Assembly (NCBI GenBank): GCA_038321615.1
Contig: JBBQFC010000003.1
Span: forward strand, 29,491 to 93,490
Direction: 5' to 3'
DNA length: 64,000 nt
Origin: JBBQFC01 sp038321615
GTDB taxonomy: Bacteria > Bacteroidota > Bacteroidia > Flavobacteriales_D > Cryomorphaceae
Shown here: positions 27,409 to 36,579 of the stretch, piece after piece
Layout: each line of letters opens with the position of its first letter
How positions within the stretch are numbered: position 1 is the first letter of the stretch
The notes under the pieces: generated by a model
What the model was told of the DNA's origin: nothing
The model's input: the letters and a program-made list of their open reading frames with translations, nothing else
Databases searched by the model: none
Made by a program: the position numbers and the translations under genes

Positions 27409-28881
27409 ATGTCTTTAAATGCTATGAAAATTCTTGGTGAAGGTCTAACGTATGACGATATCTTACTGGTACCTGGCTACTCCGAAGTGCTTCCAAAGGA
27501 AGTAGATATCCGCACGCAGTTCAGCCGCAATATTACCCTTAACGCGCCAATCGTTTCCGCCGCCATGGATACTGTAACAGGCAGCGAACTGGCTATTGCA
27601 ATCGCGCAGCAAGGGGGCATCGGGGTGATTCACAAGAATATGTCGATCGACGCTCAAGCTAGAGCGGTTCGAAAGGTGAAGCGATCGGAGAGCGGGATGA
27701 TCCAAGACCCCATCACCATGATGGCGGGAGCCACCGTAGGCGATGCGCTTCATATTATGTTGGAGCACAGCATCGGCGGGATTCCCGTGATCGATACAAA
27801 TCGCAAGTTGGTGGGAATCGTTACAAATCGTGACCTGCGTTTCCAAAAGGAAATGAGCAAGCCCGTGAGCGAAGTGATGACACGCTCCAACCTCATTACG
27901 GCTCATGAAGGCACCACGCTGCAACAAGCAGAGATTATCCTTCAGGAATTTAAAATCGAAAAACTTCCGGTAATCGATAAGGAGAATCGTTTGATTGGTC
28001 TCATCACTTACCGCGATATAATTAATCTTAAAAAGCACCCAAATAGCTGCAAAGATCAATTTGGAAGGCTCCGCGTGGCTGCGGCTATCGGCGTTACCGG
28101 CGATGCGCTCGAACGCGCTACAGCTCTGGTGCAAGCTGGTGTCGATGCCATTGTAATAGATACGGCTCACGGACATACCCGTGGCGTGGTGCGCACCCTG
28201 GAGCTGGTAAAATCGAACCACCCACAAATCGATGTTGTGGTGGGCAATATCGCTACAGGCGATGCAGCTATTTATCTTGCCGATGCCGGTGCCGACGCTA
28301 TTAAAGTAGGTATCGGTCCCGGGTCTATCTGCACCACCCGCGTAGTAGCGGGAGTGGGTATGCCGCAATTTACCGCAGTGGTAGAATCGGCGGCGGCTAT
28401 AGCCGGACGAAAAATTCCAATCATTGCCGATGGAGGCGTGCGCTATTCCGGCGATTTGGTAAAAGCACTGGCCGGCGGAGCGAGCTCTATCATGATCGGT
28501 TCGCTTTTCGCAGGCGTTGAAGAATCGCCCGGAGAAATGATTATTTACGAAGGCCGGAAGTTTAAATCTTACCGCGGCATGGGTTCTATAGAAGCTATGC
28601 AGAAAGGGAGCAGCGATCGCTATTTTCAAGACTCCCAGGAAGAATTGAATAAACTCGTTCCCGAAGGTATTTCGGGCAGAGTGCCATTTAAAGGCTCCTT
28701 GGCCGAAGTAATGTACCAACTCATCGGCGGACTTCGCGCCGGAATGGGTTATTGCGGTGCATCCCATATTGAAGCCCTCGCCGATGCCCGCTTTATACGC
28801 ATTACAAGCTCCGGCATTCGCGAAAGCCACCCACACGATGTTCAAATAACCCGCGAAGCACCAAATTACAGCATTAAGTAA
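27409..28881 (+). CDS. guaB: Inosine-5'-monophosphate dehydrogenase
   Basis: A 490-residue protein matching IMPDH from end to end: GEGLTYDDILLVPGYSEVLP, SAAMDTVTGSELAIA and GGIGVIHKN. Two CBS domains follow at about residues 90-205 (QDPITMMAGATVGDA, IGGIPVIDTN). Then come the Cys loop GIGPGSICTTRVVAGVG with the catalytic Cys, ADGGVRYSGD, and the flap YRGMGSIEAM. It makes XMP from IMP with NAD+, the committed step of GTP synthesis. ATG 27409 is chosen because the upstream TTG at 27370 lies inside the -7 box. Confidence 0.95.
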   Translation: MSLNAMKILGEGLTYDDILLVPGYSEVLPKEVDIRTQFSRNITLNAPIVSAAMDTVTGSELAIAIAQQGGIGVIHKNMSIDAQARAVRKVKRSESGMIQDPITMMAGATVGDALHIMLEHSIGGIPVIDTNRKLVGIVTNRDLRFQKEMSKPVSEVMTRSNLITAHEGTTLQQAEIILQEFKIEKLPVIDKENRLIGLITYRDIINLKKHPNSCKDQFGRLRVAAAIGVTGDALERATALVQAGVDAIVIDTAHGHTRGVVRTLELVKSNHPQIDVVVGNIATGDAAIYLADAGADAIKVGIGPGSICTTRVVAGVGMPQFTAVVESAAAIAGRKIPIIADGGVRYSGDLVKALAGGASSIMIGSLFAGVEESPGEMIIYEGRKFKSYRGMGSIEAMQKGSSDRYFQDSQEELNKLVPEGISGRVPFKGSLAEVMYQLIGGLRAGMGYCGASHIEALADARFIRITSSGIRESHPHDVQITREAPNYSIK

Positions 28882-28899
28882 GTTTAATCAATCACCTTT

Positions 28900-30849
28900 A
28901 TGAAAACACCACATCACCTTATTTCACTCTTCGTTGTGCTATTGGCCGCAGCCAATCTGCACGCGCAAGACCCGGTATTGCTCGAAATCGATAAGAAGAC
29001 AATCAGCAAATCGGAGTTTGAGAATATTTTCAAGAAGAACAACCGCGACAGTGCTATTACCAAGGCTGATCTCGACGAGTACGCCGAGTTGTTTATCAAT
29101 TTTAAACTGAAAGTAGCAGCAGCTGAAGAAATGGGTATGGATACTATGCCCGATTTTCAGCGCGAACTTAAGGGCTACCGCGATCAGTTGGCAGCACCCT
29201 ATTTGGTAGATCGATCTACCACCGAGCGACTCGTGGAAGAAGCGTATGAGCGCATGAAAATGGAAGTGCGAGCAGCACACATTCTAATCCGAATCCCGCC
29301 CGATCCAAGCCCGGAAGACACCCTTAAGGCCTTTAAAAAGATTACAGGTCTGAAGAGTCAGTTGAAAACGAACCCCGACAAGTTTGGTGAACTGGCTCGT
29401 ACGATGAGCGAAGACCCAAGCGCGAAGACCAACGAAGGAGATCTCGGTTATTTTACGGGTATGCAGATGGTTTACCCTTTCGAATCGGCGGTGTACAATG
29501 CTAAAAAAGGGGACATTGTAGGGCCTGTGCGCACACAGTTCGGATACCACCTGGTAAAGGTTGACGATCGCAGGCCAGCCCGCGGAGAAGTGCGCGTGGC
29601 ACACATCATGATCCGCGTGGAAGAGTCGGACTCTGCATCTATTCAAACCGCTATGAGAGCCCGAGCCGATGAAGTTTATCAGAAATTAAGCGCTGGCGAA
29701 TCATTCGAATCGCTGGCCAAGAAATATTCCGACGATCGCTCATCCGCCGCCAAGGGCGGTGAATTGCCTGCGTTCGGAAGCAATAAGATGGTAGCCGAAT
29801 TTGAAAATGCAGCCTTTTCGATCGAAAACACAGGCGAAATTGCAGGCCCGATCAAATCGCCTTATGGCTGGCACATTATTAAGCTTATCGAACGCGTTCC
29901 CCTGCAGCCATACGAGGCTGTGCAAAAGGAATTGCAGACCAAAATTTCAAAGGATTCGCGCAGTAATTTGAGTAAGGATTCCTTTATCCAAAAGCGCAAG
30001 GAAGAGTACGCTTACAAAGAAGATGTCAAGATGTTGAAGCCTTTTTACACGGCTATCGATACTACTTATTTTAAAGGCGCCTGGGAGCCAAACGAAAAGT
30101 TGACTAAGTTGAACGGCACCTTGTTCAACATTGCTGATACCAAGTACACCCAGCAAGACTTTCTCCGGTTTATGCAGAGCCGCATGCGCCCTACGCGCAA
30201 GATCATACCTATTGCTTCCCTTGTTGATGAAAGCTACGCTGCCTATGTCGATCAGTCGATTATGGATTATGAAGATGCTCACTTAGAAGAGAAATATCCG
30301 GAATTCAAAGCCCTTATTGGGGAGTACCGCGATGGTATTTTGCTCTTTGATCTCACCGACCAAAAGGTGTGGTCGAAAGCCGTGAAAGACAGTGCCGGCC
30401 TTGCGGATTATTACACAGCGCATCAAACCGACTTTATGTGGAAAGAACGCGCGCAGTACGATACGTATACCGTGCAAGATGAAGCCACTGCCACAGCTCT
30501 ACTCAAATTCCTGAAAAAGGGGAAATCGCAAGACTATATCTTAGAAAAGCTCAATGCAAAATCGGCATTGGCGGTAAAAGCGGAGAGCGGAATCAATGAG
30601 AAAGAGTTTTTCCCTTATGCCGGGCAGGTAGCTTGGGCGGCGGGAACTTATGGACCTATAGATATGGATGGCCAACTACAGGTGATAAAAATTAAAGAGA
30701 TCAAAGCACCGCAGCCCAAAGATTTTAATGAAGCGCGAGGCATTATCACCGCCGCATATCAAAATTACCTCGAGCAAGAATGGATTTCGTTCCTTCGTTC
30801 GTCTCATGAAGTAAAGCTGTATAAAGAAGTGCTTTACGATATTCAATAG
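28900..30849 (+). CDS. Periplasmic peptidylprolyl isomerase with two parvulin domains
   Basis: A 649-residue protein. The signal peptide MKTPHHLISLFVVLLAAANL ends HAQ. A SurA-like N-terminal segment precedes two rotamase domains in tandem at about residues 120-230 (VRAAHILIRIP, GDLGYFTGMQMV, FGYHLVKVDD) and 230-335 (VRVAHIMIRVEE, GGELPAFGSNKM, YGWHIIKLIE). The C-terminal 300 residues are unassigned. It likely assists folding or delivery of outer-membrane proteins, heading a foldase operon of three genes. It starts 18 nt after guaB. Confidence 0.9.
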   Translation: MKTPHHLISLFVVLLAAANLHAQDPVLLEIDKKTISKSEFENIFKKNNRDSAITKADLDEYAELFINFKLKVAAAEEMGMDTMPDFQRELKGYRDQLAAPYLVDRSTTERLVEEAYERMKMEVRAAHILIRIPPDPSPEDTLKAFKKITGLKSQLKTNPDKFGELARTMSEDPSAKTNEGDLGYFTGMQMVYPFESAVYNAKKGDIVGPVRTQFGYHLVKVDDRRPARGEVRVAHIMIRVEESDSASIQTAMRARADEVYQKLSAGESFESLAKKYSDDRSSAAKGGELPAFGSNKMVAEFENAAFSIENTGEIAGPIKSPYGWHIIKLIERVPLQPYEAVQKELQTKISKDSRSNLSKDSFIQKRKEEYAYKEDVKMLKPFYTAIDTTYFKGAWEPNEKLTKLNGTLFNIADTKYTQQDFLRFMQSRMRPTRKIIPIASLVDESYAAYVDQSIMDYEDAHLEEKYPEFKALIGEYRDGILLFDLTDQKVWSKAVKDSAGLADYYTAHQTDFMWKERAQYDTYTVQDEATATALLKFLKKGKSQDYILEKLNAKSALAVKAESGINEKEFFPYAGQVAWAAGTYGPIDMDGQLQVIKIKEIKAPQPKDFNEARGIITAAYQNYLEQEWISFLRSSHEVKLYKEVLYDIQ

Positions 30850-30850
30850 T

Positions 30851-31708
30851 ATGAAAATGAAGGCTTTTGTATTAGGTAGTGCCATGCTCCTTGCTCTTAC
30901 GGCATGCCAATACAAAAGCGAAGATACGGGCGACGAAGTTTCGGCGCGATTGAAAGACAAAGTCTTGACCAGGACCGAAGTGTTAGAGCGAATGCCAGCC
31001 AATTATTTTGCGGAAGATTCGGCGGAAGTCGCCCAAGCAATTATAGCCAATTGGGTGCGCGACGTAGCCTTGCTCGATTATGCCGAGAGCAATCTAACTG
31101 AAGAACAAAAGGACTTTTCGAAGCAACTTACGGACTATCGCAATAGCCTGGTAATCTATGCCTACGAGCGCGAATTGATCAATCAAAAGCTCGATACGCT
31201 GGTGGGCGATAGCGAAATACGCACCTACTACGAAAGTAATGTGAGCAATTTTAAGTTGCAGAGCTATATCGTAAAAGCACGGTTTATCAAGATCAGTTCC
31301 GACGCTCCGAAACAAGATAAGGTTGAAAAATGGTTTCAGAGCGATGATGAGAAAGACTTTGAAAAGCTTTTTGAATATTGCACCAAGTACGCCGAGAACT
31401 ATTATTTCAAGGACGAAGATTGGCTCTACCTCGAAGACCTGATGAAAGAAGTGCCGATGCCGAGCAGCGAGTGGGACAATTTTCTCCGTCAGAACTCGTA
31501 TTACAAGATGGAGTCGGGGGCGTTTACTTACCTTGTGCGTTTCTTTGCTTACAAGCTAAAAGACGATACGTCGCCGCTTTCTTTTGAAAGAGGCCGCATT
31601 CGCGATTTGATTTTAAATAGACGCAAAGTAGAATTGATTAATCAAATGCGCGATGATGTAGTGCGTAAAGCCTATCAAAATCAGCTCGTGGAAATATCGA
31701 AAAATTGA
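30851..31708 (+). CDS. Foldase-operon lipoprotein, SurA-N-like, lacking a parvulin domain
   Basis: A 285-residue lipoprotein with the lipobox LTAC (Cys19) after MKMKAFVLGSAMLLA. The segment DKVLTRTEVLERMPANYFAEDS resembles the N-terminal region of SurA/PrsA foldases, but no rotamase motif (HILI...GGDLG) is present, so it may be a chaperone-only homologue. It is placed between two parvulin genes with 1-nt and overlapping junctions, so the three probably work together in the periplasm. The product is not otherwise recognised. Confidence 0.72.
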   Translation: MKMKAFVLGSAMLLALTACQYKSEDTGDEVSARLKDKVLTRTEVLERMPANYFAEDSAEVAQAIIANWVRDVALLDYAESNLTEEQKDFSKQLTDYRNSLVIYAYERELINQKLDTLVGDSEIRTYYESNVSNFKLQSYIVKARFIKISSDAPKQDKVEKWFQSDDEKDFEKLFEYCTKYAENYYFKDEDWLYLEDLMKEVPMPSSEWDNFLRQNSYYKMESGAFTYLVRFFAYKLKDDTSPLSFERGRIRDLILNRRKVELINQMRDDVVRKAYQNQLVEISKN

Positions 31709-33060
31709 AAAATATACTCTTAATAGCATGCGCCCTTGCCCTCTCAGTATTGCCCGCAAGGGCTCAAAAGCTCATCGATGAGATTGTGGCCGTGGTAGGC
31801 GATGAGATCGTGCTGTACAGCGATGTGCAGATTCAAATTAATCAGCTCAAGGCGCAAGGTTATACCGGAGCAATCGAGGAGTGCAGGGTGCTGGAAGACA
31901 TTCTCTTTGAAAAAATAATGCTCAACCAAGCCAAGGTTGACTCTATTGAAGTGACCGATGATATGGTGCAAGGCGAGCTCAACAAGCGGCTGGCTGTATT
32001 CGTTCGGCAAATTGGCTCGGAAGAAGAGCTGGAGAAGTACTATGGAAAGTCGATGAACGAGATTCGCGACGAATTTGCGGAAGTATTGAAAGATCAAATT
32101 TTGGTGCAGCGCATGGAGTCGGAGATCACTGCTGCGGCCAATGTGACCCCCGGAGACGTAGAAAATTTCTACAAAAGCATTCCCGTAGATAGTTTACCAT
32201 TTATCAATGCATCTGTAGAATTGGGGCAAATTGCGATTTATCCATTGCCCAGTGTTACCGAAGTGGAGCGCGTGCGCACTAAGCTCCGAGAGTTCAAAAC
32301 GAGTTGCGAAAGCGGGAAGGAAGATTTTGAAACCCTTGCAGCGCTTTACAGCGAAGACCCCGGCTCATCGTCGAAGGGTGGAGCTTTGGGCTTGAAGCCA
32401 CGTGGCACCTGGGTGCCTGAATTCGACGCGGTGGCTTTTAATTTGAAGGAAGGCCAAATTTCGTCACCTTTTAAAACCGATTATGGATTTCACATTATGC
32501 AAATGGTCGAGCGCCGAGGCGAGCTATACAATGCAAATCATATTCTCCTTATTCCGAAAGTAACGTCCACGGAGCTCAATGGAGCGAAAGCAGAGCTGGA
32601 CTCTGTGCGCACTTTGCTACTCCGCGACTCCTTGTCGTTTGCTTTTGCGGCAGTTAAATTTTCGAGCGATGAGCGGTCGAAAAATCAAAATGGAGCTATG
32701 GTAAATCCTGCAAATGGAAGTACGATATTCGAAATGGATGAACTCGATCCAACCGTTTTTTTAGCCATTGATACCTTGGAAGTTGGCGAGGTTACGCAGT
32801 CATTTTATTTCCAAGGACAAGGCCGCGAGCGCGGATACCGTATTGTAAAACTCAAAACCCGCACGGCTCCGCACAGAGCCAATTTGGTGGACGATTATCA
32901 AAACCTTCAAAATATGGCGTCTCAAAAATTGAGTTCGGAAGTGCTCGACAAGTGGATGCGCCGACGAGTCGGAGAAACCTACGTAAAAATCAATAAACGA
33001 TTTGCCGATTGCGCGTTCACCTATGAATGGATAAAGGAGAAGGAGCAGGCGAAAAATTAA
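31705..33060 (+). CDS. surA: SurA-like periplasmic chaperone / peptidylprolyl isomerase
   Basis: A 451-residue protein. TTG 31705 starts a good signal peptide (MKNILLIACALALSVLPARAQ) and forms a TTGA overlap with the preceding stop, so this unusual start codon is well supported. LIDEIVAVVGDEIVLYSDVQ is the SurA N-terminal signature. A parvulin domain (LYSEDPGSSSKGGALGLKPRG, YGFHIMQMVER) follows at about residues 170-275, and a second degenerate one after it. It would chaperone beta-barrel proteins to the BAM complex. Confidence 0.9.
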   Translation: MKNILLIACALALSVLPARAQKLIDEIVAVVGDEIVLYSDVQIQINQLKAQGYTGAIEECRVLEDILFEKIMLNQAKVDSIEVTDDMVQGELNKRLAVFVRQIGSEEELEKYYGKSMNEIRDEFAEVLKDQILVQRMESEITAAANVTPGDVENFYKSIPVDSLPFINASVELGQIAIYPLPSVTEVERVRTKLREFKTSCESGKEDFETLAALYSEDPGSSSKGGALGLKPRGTWVPEFDAVAFNLKEGQISSPFKTDYGFHIMQMVERRGELYNANHILLIPKVTSTELNGAKAELDSVRTLLLRDSLSFAFAAVKFSSDERSKNQNGAMVNPANGSTIFEMDELDPTVFLAIDTLEVGEVTQSFYFQGQGRERGYRIVKLKTRTAPHRANLVDDYQNLQNMASQKLSSEVLDKWMRRRVGETYVKINKRFADCAFTYEWIKEKEQAKN

Positions 33061-33077
33061 AATGACCAAAAACTATT

Positions 33078-34031
33078 ATGAACGACGTTGAAGCAGTAAA
33101 ACTTCTAAATGAGCGCTACCGCGCTATGCGCACCGAAATTTCAAAAGCAATAATCGGCCAAGATGCGGTGGTGGAAGAATTGATTATCTCCATATTCTCG
33201 CGTGGACACAGCCTGTTGGTCGGGGTGCCAGGCCTTGCCAAGACCCTTTTAGTAAATTCCGTGGCTCAAAGCATGGGGTTGACTTTCAGCCGCATTCAGT
33301 TTACCCCCGATTTGATGCCGAGCGATATCATCGGATCCGAAATTTTGGACGAGAGCCGCAATTTCAAGTTTGTAAAAGGCCCGCTGTTCGCGAATGTTGT
33401 ACTCGCCGATGAGATTAACCGAACCCCTCCGAAAACCCAAGCCGCATTGCTCGAAGCGATGCAAGAAAAGTCGGTAACCGCTGCAGGGCATACCTATAAG
33501 TTGTCGGAGCCGTTTTTCGTTTTGGCTACCCAAAACCCCATTGAGCAAGAAGGAACCTATCCGCTTCCCGAAGCCCAGCTCGACCGTTTTATGTTTAATA
33601 TCTGGGTGGACTATCCATCCTTTGCAGAAGAGGTAAATGTGGTAAAGCAGACCACCGCTGATTCCAGTCAGACGATTAATCAGGTTATTTCTTCCGACGA
33701 GATTCTGCAATTTCAGAAACTCATTCGGAAAGTTCCGGTAGCCGACAATGTGGTGGAGTACGCTGTAAATCTCGCTTCGAAAACCCGACCAAATACGGCT
33801 CTTGCATCGAAAGAAACCAACCAATACATCAGCTGGGGTGCGGGGCCTCGCGCATCGCAGTTCTTGATTATTGGCGCTAAGTGCTATGCGGTACTCCGCG
33901 GTAAGTTTTCGCCCGATATTGAAGACGTGAAAGCAGTGGCTTTACCTATTTTGCGCCACCGTATTGTGCGCAATTACCAAGCAGAGGCCGAAGGAATGGG
34001 TATCGAACAATTGGTAAAAAGCTTACTCTAA
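33078..34031 (+). CDS. MoxR-family AAA+ ATPase
   Basis: A 317-residue MoxR ATPase. The Walker A reads GVPGLAKTLL and the Walker B VVLADEINRTPPKTQAALLE. The sensor segment ATQNPIEQEGTYPLPEAQLDRF and the C-terminal lid APRASQ-type region (GAGPRASQFLI) are family signatures. MoxR proteins act as chaperones for von Willebrand-type partners in envelope stress or metalloenzyme maturation. No DUF58/VWA partner follows here, since gapA is next. Its gap from surA is 17 nt, so it is probably in the same transcript. Confidence 0.92.
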   Translation: MNDVEAVKLLNERYRAMRTEISKAIIGQDAVVEELIISIFSRGHSLLVGVPGLAKTLLVNSVAQSMGLTFSRIQFTPDLMPSDIIGSEILDESRNFKFVKGPLFANVVLADEINRTPPKTQAALLEAMQEKSVTAAGHTYKLSEPFFVLATQNPIEQEGTYPLPEAQLDRFMFNIWVDYPSFAEEVNVVKQTTADSSQTINQVISSDEILQFQKLIRKVPVADNVVEYAVNLASKTRPNTALASKETNQYISWGAGPRASQFLIIGAKCYAVLRGKFSPDIEDVKAVALPILRHRIVRNYQAEAEGMGIEQLVKSLL

Positions 34032-34080
34032 ATTTTTGGCATAGCAGCCGTAAAATTTTGAATATTAAATTATTGATTCC

Positions 34081-34113
34081 TTTACATAAATTAATTTTCG
34101 AATGCTATCTTTG
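34081..34113 (+). promoter_or_regulatory. Promoter for gapA (TTTA - 21 nt - TATCTTTG)
   Basis: TATCTTTG at 34106-34113 is an exact TAnnTTTG -7 box. TTTA at 34081-34084 matches three of four bases of the TTTG -33 box at a 21-nt spacer. The ATG lies 24 nt downstream. Surrounding bases 34032-34137 are AT-rich and contain no gene. Confidence 0.6.
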
Positions 34114-34137
34114 TGTTCGATTGACACTTACAGAATT

Positions 34138-35130
34138 ATGATAAAAGTCGCAATTAACGGTTTTGGACGCATCGGGAGGCTCACCTTCCGGGAGCTTTTA
34201 AAGAACGACAATATTCAAGTCGTAGCCATAAATGACCTCACAGATGCCGAGACATTGGCACATCTCTTCAAATACGATTCTACCCAAGGCCGTTTTGCGG
34301 GCGAAGTAAAATCAGAAGGAAAGGACAAGCTAATCGTAAACGGTAAAACCTACCAACTTTACGCCGAGCGCGACCCTTTGAATCTCCCTTGGGAAGAATT
34401 GGGGGTTGACGTTGTGGCCGAATGCACCGGTATCTTCGTTGATGCCGAAGGAGCTGGAAAGCACCTTACCGCCGGAGCCAAAAAAGTAATTATCTCTTCA
34501 CCTGCCAAAGGCGATGTGAAGACCGTAGTGATAGGTGTGAACGATAAAACGCTCACCCCCGACGATCACATCGTATCGAACGCCAGTTGCACCACCAATT
34601 GCCTTGCGCCAATGGCGATGATATTGGACAGAGCTTTTGGAATAGAAAAAGGATTCATCAATACCATTCACGCTTACACGGCCGATCAGCGCCTGCAAGA
34701 TGCTCCCCACCGCGATTTGCGTCGTGCCCGGGCAGCAGCACTTTCGATTATCCCTACCACCACAGGAGCCGCGAAAGCAGTAGGTCTCGTTCTTCCCCAA
34801 CTCAAAGGACGCCTCGATGGCCTCGCCACCCGTGTTCCAACCGCCACCGGTTCTATGACCGATCTGGTTGCGGTGCTCAAGCGCGAAGTAACGATCGAAG
34901 AAGTAAATGCCGAAATGAAAAAAGCTGCCGAGTCGGAACTCAAGGGCATTATGGAGTATTGCATAGACCCCATCGTATCGGCCGACGTCATTGGCAATAC
35001 ACATAGCTGTATTTTCGATCCAGACCTTACCAGTACCAACGGCAACCTTGTAAAGGTGATAGCCTGGTACGACAATGAATACGGTTACTCTACCCGCACG
35101 GCAGAACTCGTGGCGCGGATTATGGGATAA
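34138..35130 (+). CDS. gapA: Glyceraldehyde-3-phosphate dehydrogenase, type I
   Basis: A 330-residue enzyme: MIKVAINGFGRIGRLTF (NAD-binding), the catalytic Cys151 in SNASCTTNCLAP, the catalytic His in HAYTADQRLQD, RRARAAALSIIPTTTGAAKA, and the C-terminal WYDNEYGYSTR. It oxidises glyceraldehyde-3-phosphate to 1,3-bisphosphoglycerate in glycolysis. The true start is ATG 34138, since the in-frame codons from 34102 lie in and just after the promoter -7 box. A strong intrinsic terminator follows. Confidence 0.96.
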   Translation: MIKVAINGFGRIGRLTFRELLKNDNIQVVAINDLTDAETLAHLFKYDSTQGRFAGEVKSEGKDKLIVNGKTYQLYAERDPLNLPWEELGVDVVAECTGIFVDAEGAGKHLTAGAKKVIISSPAKGDVKTVVIGVNDKTLTPDDHIVSNASCTTNCLAPMAMILDRAFGIEKGFINTIHAYTADQRLQDAPHRDLRRARAAALSIIPTTTGAAKAVGLVLPQLKGRLDGLATRVPTATGSMTDLVAVLKREVTIEEVNAEMKKAAESELKGIMEYCIDPIVSADVIGNTHSCIFDPDLTSTNGNLVKVIAWYDNEYGYSTRTAELVARIMG

Positions 35131-35159
35131 CCCAGAACAATTTTTTTTCAGTAGGTGGT

Positions 35160-35189
35160 AAAAGGCGGGGCGTGAGTCCCGCTTTTTTT
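35160..35189 (+). terminator. Intrinsic terminator after gapA
   Basis: GCGGG (35165-35169) pairs with CCCGC (35178-35182) across an 8-nt loop, and the upstream A-run pairs with part of a seven-T tract (35183-35189). It lies 30 nt after the gapA stop. Confidence 0.85.
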
Positions 35190-35192
35190 GTG

Positions 35193-35918
35193 GGGTTGAA
35201 TTATTTCTATGGGGGTTATCTCCCCAATGGCCTGAACGTTTGGGATACCCCGACCGACCGCTTTGAAGCCGCCACCGGATCGAGCGATTTGGAAGTTCAG
35301 CGGTTCAATTTGTACAATGGCAATATAGGTCATATGGTCAATATCATTACCGACCCGACGAATCAGAGTGCCATAACCTTGGGCAATGCCTGTGGTTAAG
35401 ACCAATTACATCGCATCAATAGTTCTTGAACCTTTACCAGCATCAATACCACCACCAATGTATGGGATTGGGGTAGCACGTATGTGGGCATGTTTGAGAA
35501 TACTTTTGCTTATGATGCAAACAGCAATATTGAAAAGCAATGGCGGAAGGACGAAATGGGCGATGTGATAGACAGCCTGAAGTACAGGTACGATGATGGT
35601 GTTTATGGCCGGAAGCGCAACAGGCTCTACCATGTGAACGACGCTGTAAATGCGGGTGTTTATCCCGACGATATTGACAATATGGAGCCACCAGTGGCGG
35701 GAGTGAGCATGGTGGATTACGGCAATTACAAGTACGACGAATCGGGTCAATTGGTGTACGATGGGCAAGAAGAGATAGGGAATATAGACTGGCGGAGCGA
35801 TGGTAAGATTCGTTCTATTGTTCGGTTGGGGAGCAGTCCGCAGCCCGAAGTGGTATTCAGCTACGACCCCGCTACGCAGGGTACCAACCCTGCAGCATCA
35901 TTCTTTACTTTCGACTGA
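35193..35918 (+). pseudogene. Rhs/YD-repeat protein remnant with two in-frame stops
   Basis: One continuous frame reads YLPNGLNVWDTPTDRFEA, then stops at TAA 35397-35399, resumes as DQLHRINSS, stops at TGA 35427-35429, and continues TFTSINTTTNVWDWGSTYVG and ENTFAYDANSNIEKQW, YGNYKYDESGQLVYDG and IRSIVRLGSSPQPEVVFSYD. The Y-D-x-x-(G/S)-x-L spacing is typical of Rhs/YD repeats from large surface or polymorphic-toxin proteins. It lacks a start (the first in-frame GTG is inside the gapA terminator) and lacks the N-terminal bulk. Single-base changes (TAC/TAT to TAA for the expected Tyr before DQLHR) explain the first stop. It ends TNPAASFFTFD within a repeated module. Confidence 0.75.
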
Positions 35919-36091
35919 TGGCTTAAAATGGCACTAACCCACCAAATCACTTCTGTTCTGGTAGAAAAGAACGATTTCTTTCTTTGGCATCAATCTCGAA
36001 AAATGATTTTTATTGAGATTGTTTACGGTTTAGGCCACATAACTTGTAGGGTTGATAGCCTGCGGAGAGGTGGTTTCGAAGAAGTTCCGCA
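35870..36091 (+). repeat. Rhs-tail module, copy 1
   Basis: About 220 nt nearly identical to 37401-37622. It starts in the Rhs C-terminal codons (TNPAASFFTFD and stop), runs through about 140 nt of non-coding sequence, and ends in a leader that can fold into a hairpin: CTGCGGA (36060-36066) pairs with TCCGCAG (36086-36092). Both copies are directly followed by a hairpin-repeat array. Confidence 0.85.
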
Positions 36092-36390
36092 GCATTGCAA
36101 ATGCAGCGGAGCGTGAGCGTTACAAATGCAGTGGAGCTTTCCGCGGCATTACAAATGCAGCGAAGCGTGAGCATTACAAATGCAGCGGAGCTTTCCGCAG
36201 CATTACAAATGCAGAGGAGCTTTCCGCAGCATTACAAATGCAGCGGAGCTTTCCGCGGCATTACAAATGCAGCGGAGCTTTCCGCAGCATTACAAATGCA
36301 GCGGAGCTTTCCGCAGCATTGCAAATGCAGCGGAGCGTGAGCGTTACATATGCAGCGGAGCTTTCCGCAGCATTACAAATGCAGTGGAGC
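36092..36390. repeat. Array 1 of ~11 short hairpin repeats (29/26-nt units)
   Basis: Tandem units each contain GCATT-ACA-AATGC, a 5-bp stem with a 3-nt loop. Most also contain GCGGA with TCCGC around a GCTT loop, giving a 29-nt period. Some units replace the second hairpin with a shorter GCGGAGCGTGA or GCGAAGCGTGA form. Eleven AAATGCAG-type cores (one written ATATGCAG) are present. There are no unique spacers. Open frames across it in all three phases follow from the repeat composition and are not genes. Confidence 0.9.
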
Positions 36391-36561
36391 GGGGGAGCGG
36401 AGAACTTTATTTTGAAGTAGGAGCCGCCGGGTTGATACCTTGCGGAGCGGGCCTATCGGGTCAATCACATAGAAAATCTGCAGGCGGATATTGATGCGTT
36501 TTATCCGTTTTGATATCAAGAATAGTAACCAATCAGTGTCGCGATAAAGAAACCAATGAGT

Positions 36562-36569
36562 TACCTTTG
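36562..36569 (+). promoter_or_regulatory. TAnnTTTG -7 box for the toxin-antitoxin pair
   Basis: TACCTTTG lies 10 nt upstream of the toxin ATG at 36580. The preceding stretch 36391-36561 contains a partial copy of the module leader (GTTGATACCTTGCGGAG near 36433) and otherwise no gene. No -33 box is recognisable. Confidence 0.4.
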
Positions 36570-36579
36570 ACGTTATGAT

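Noticed and set aside
35172..35192. GTG start of the Rhs fragment
   Set aside because: It lies inside the gapA terminator stem, so it is not a plausible start.
36052..36494. Open reading frames spanning the repeat arrays (also 37583-38003)
   Set aside because: They arise in every frame because the 29-nt unit lacks stops. Composition is repetitive, there is no start context, and units are not multiples of three.
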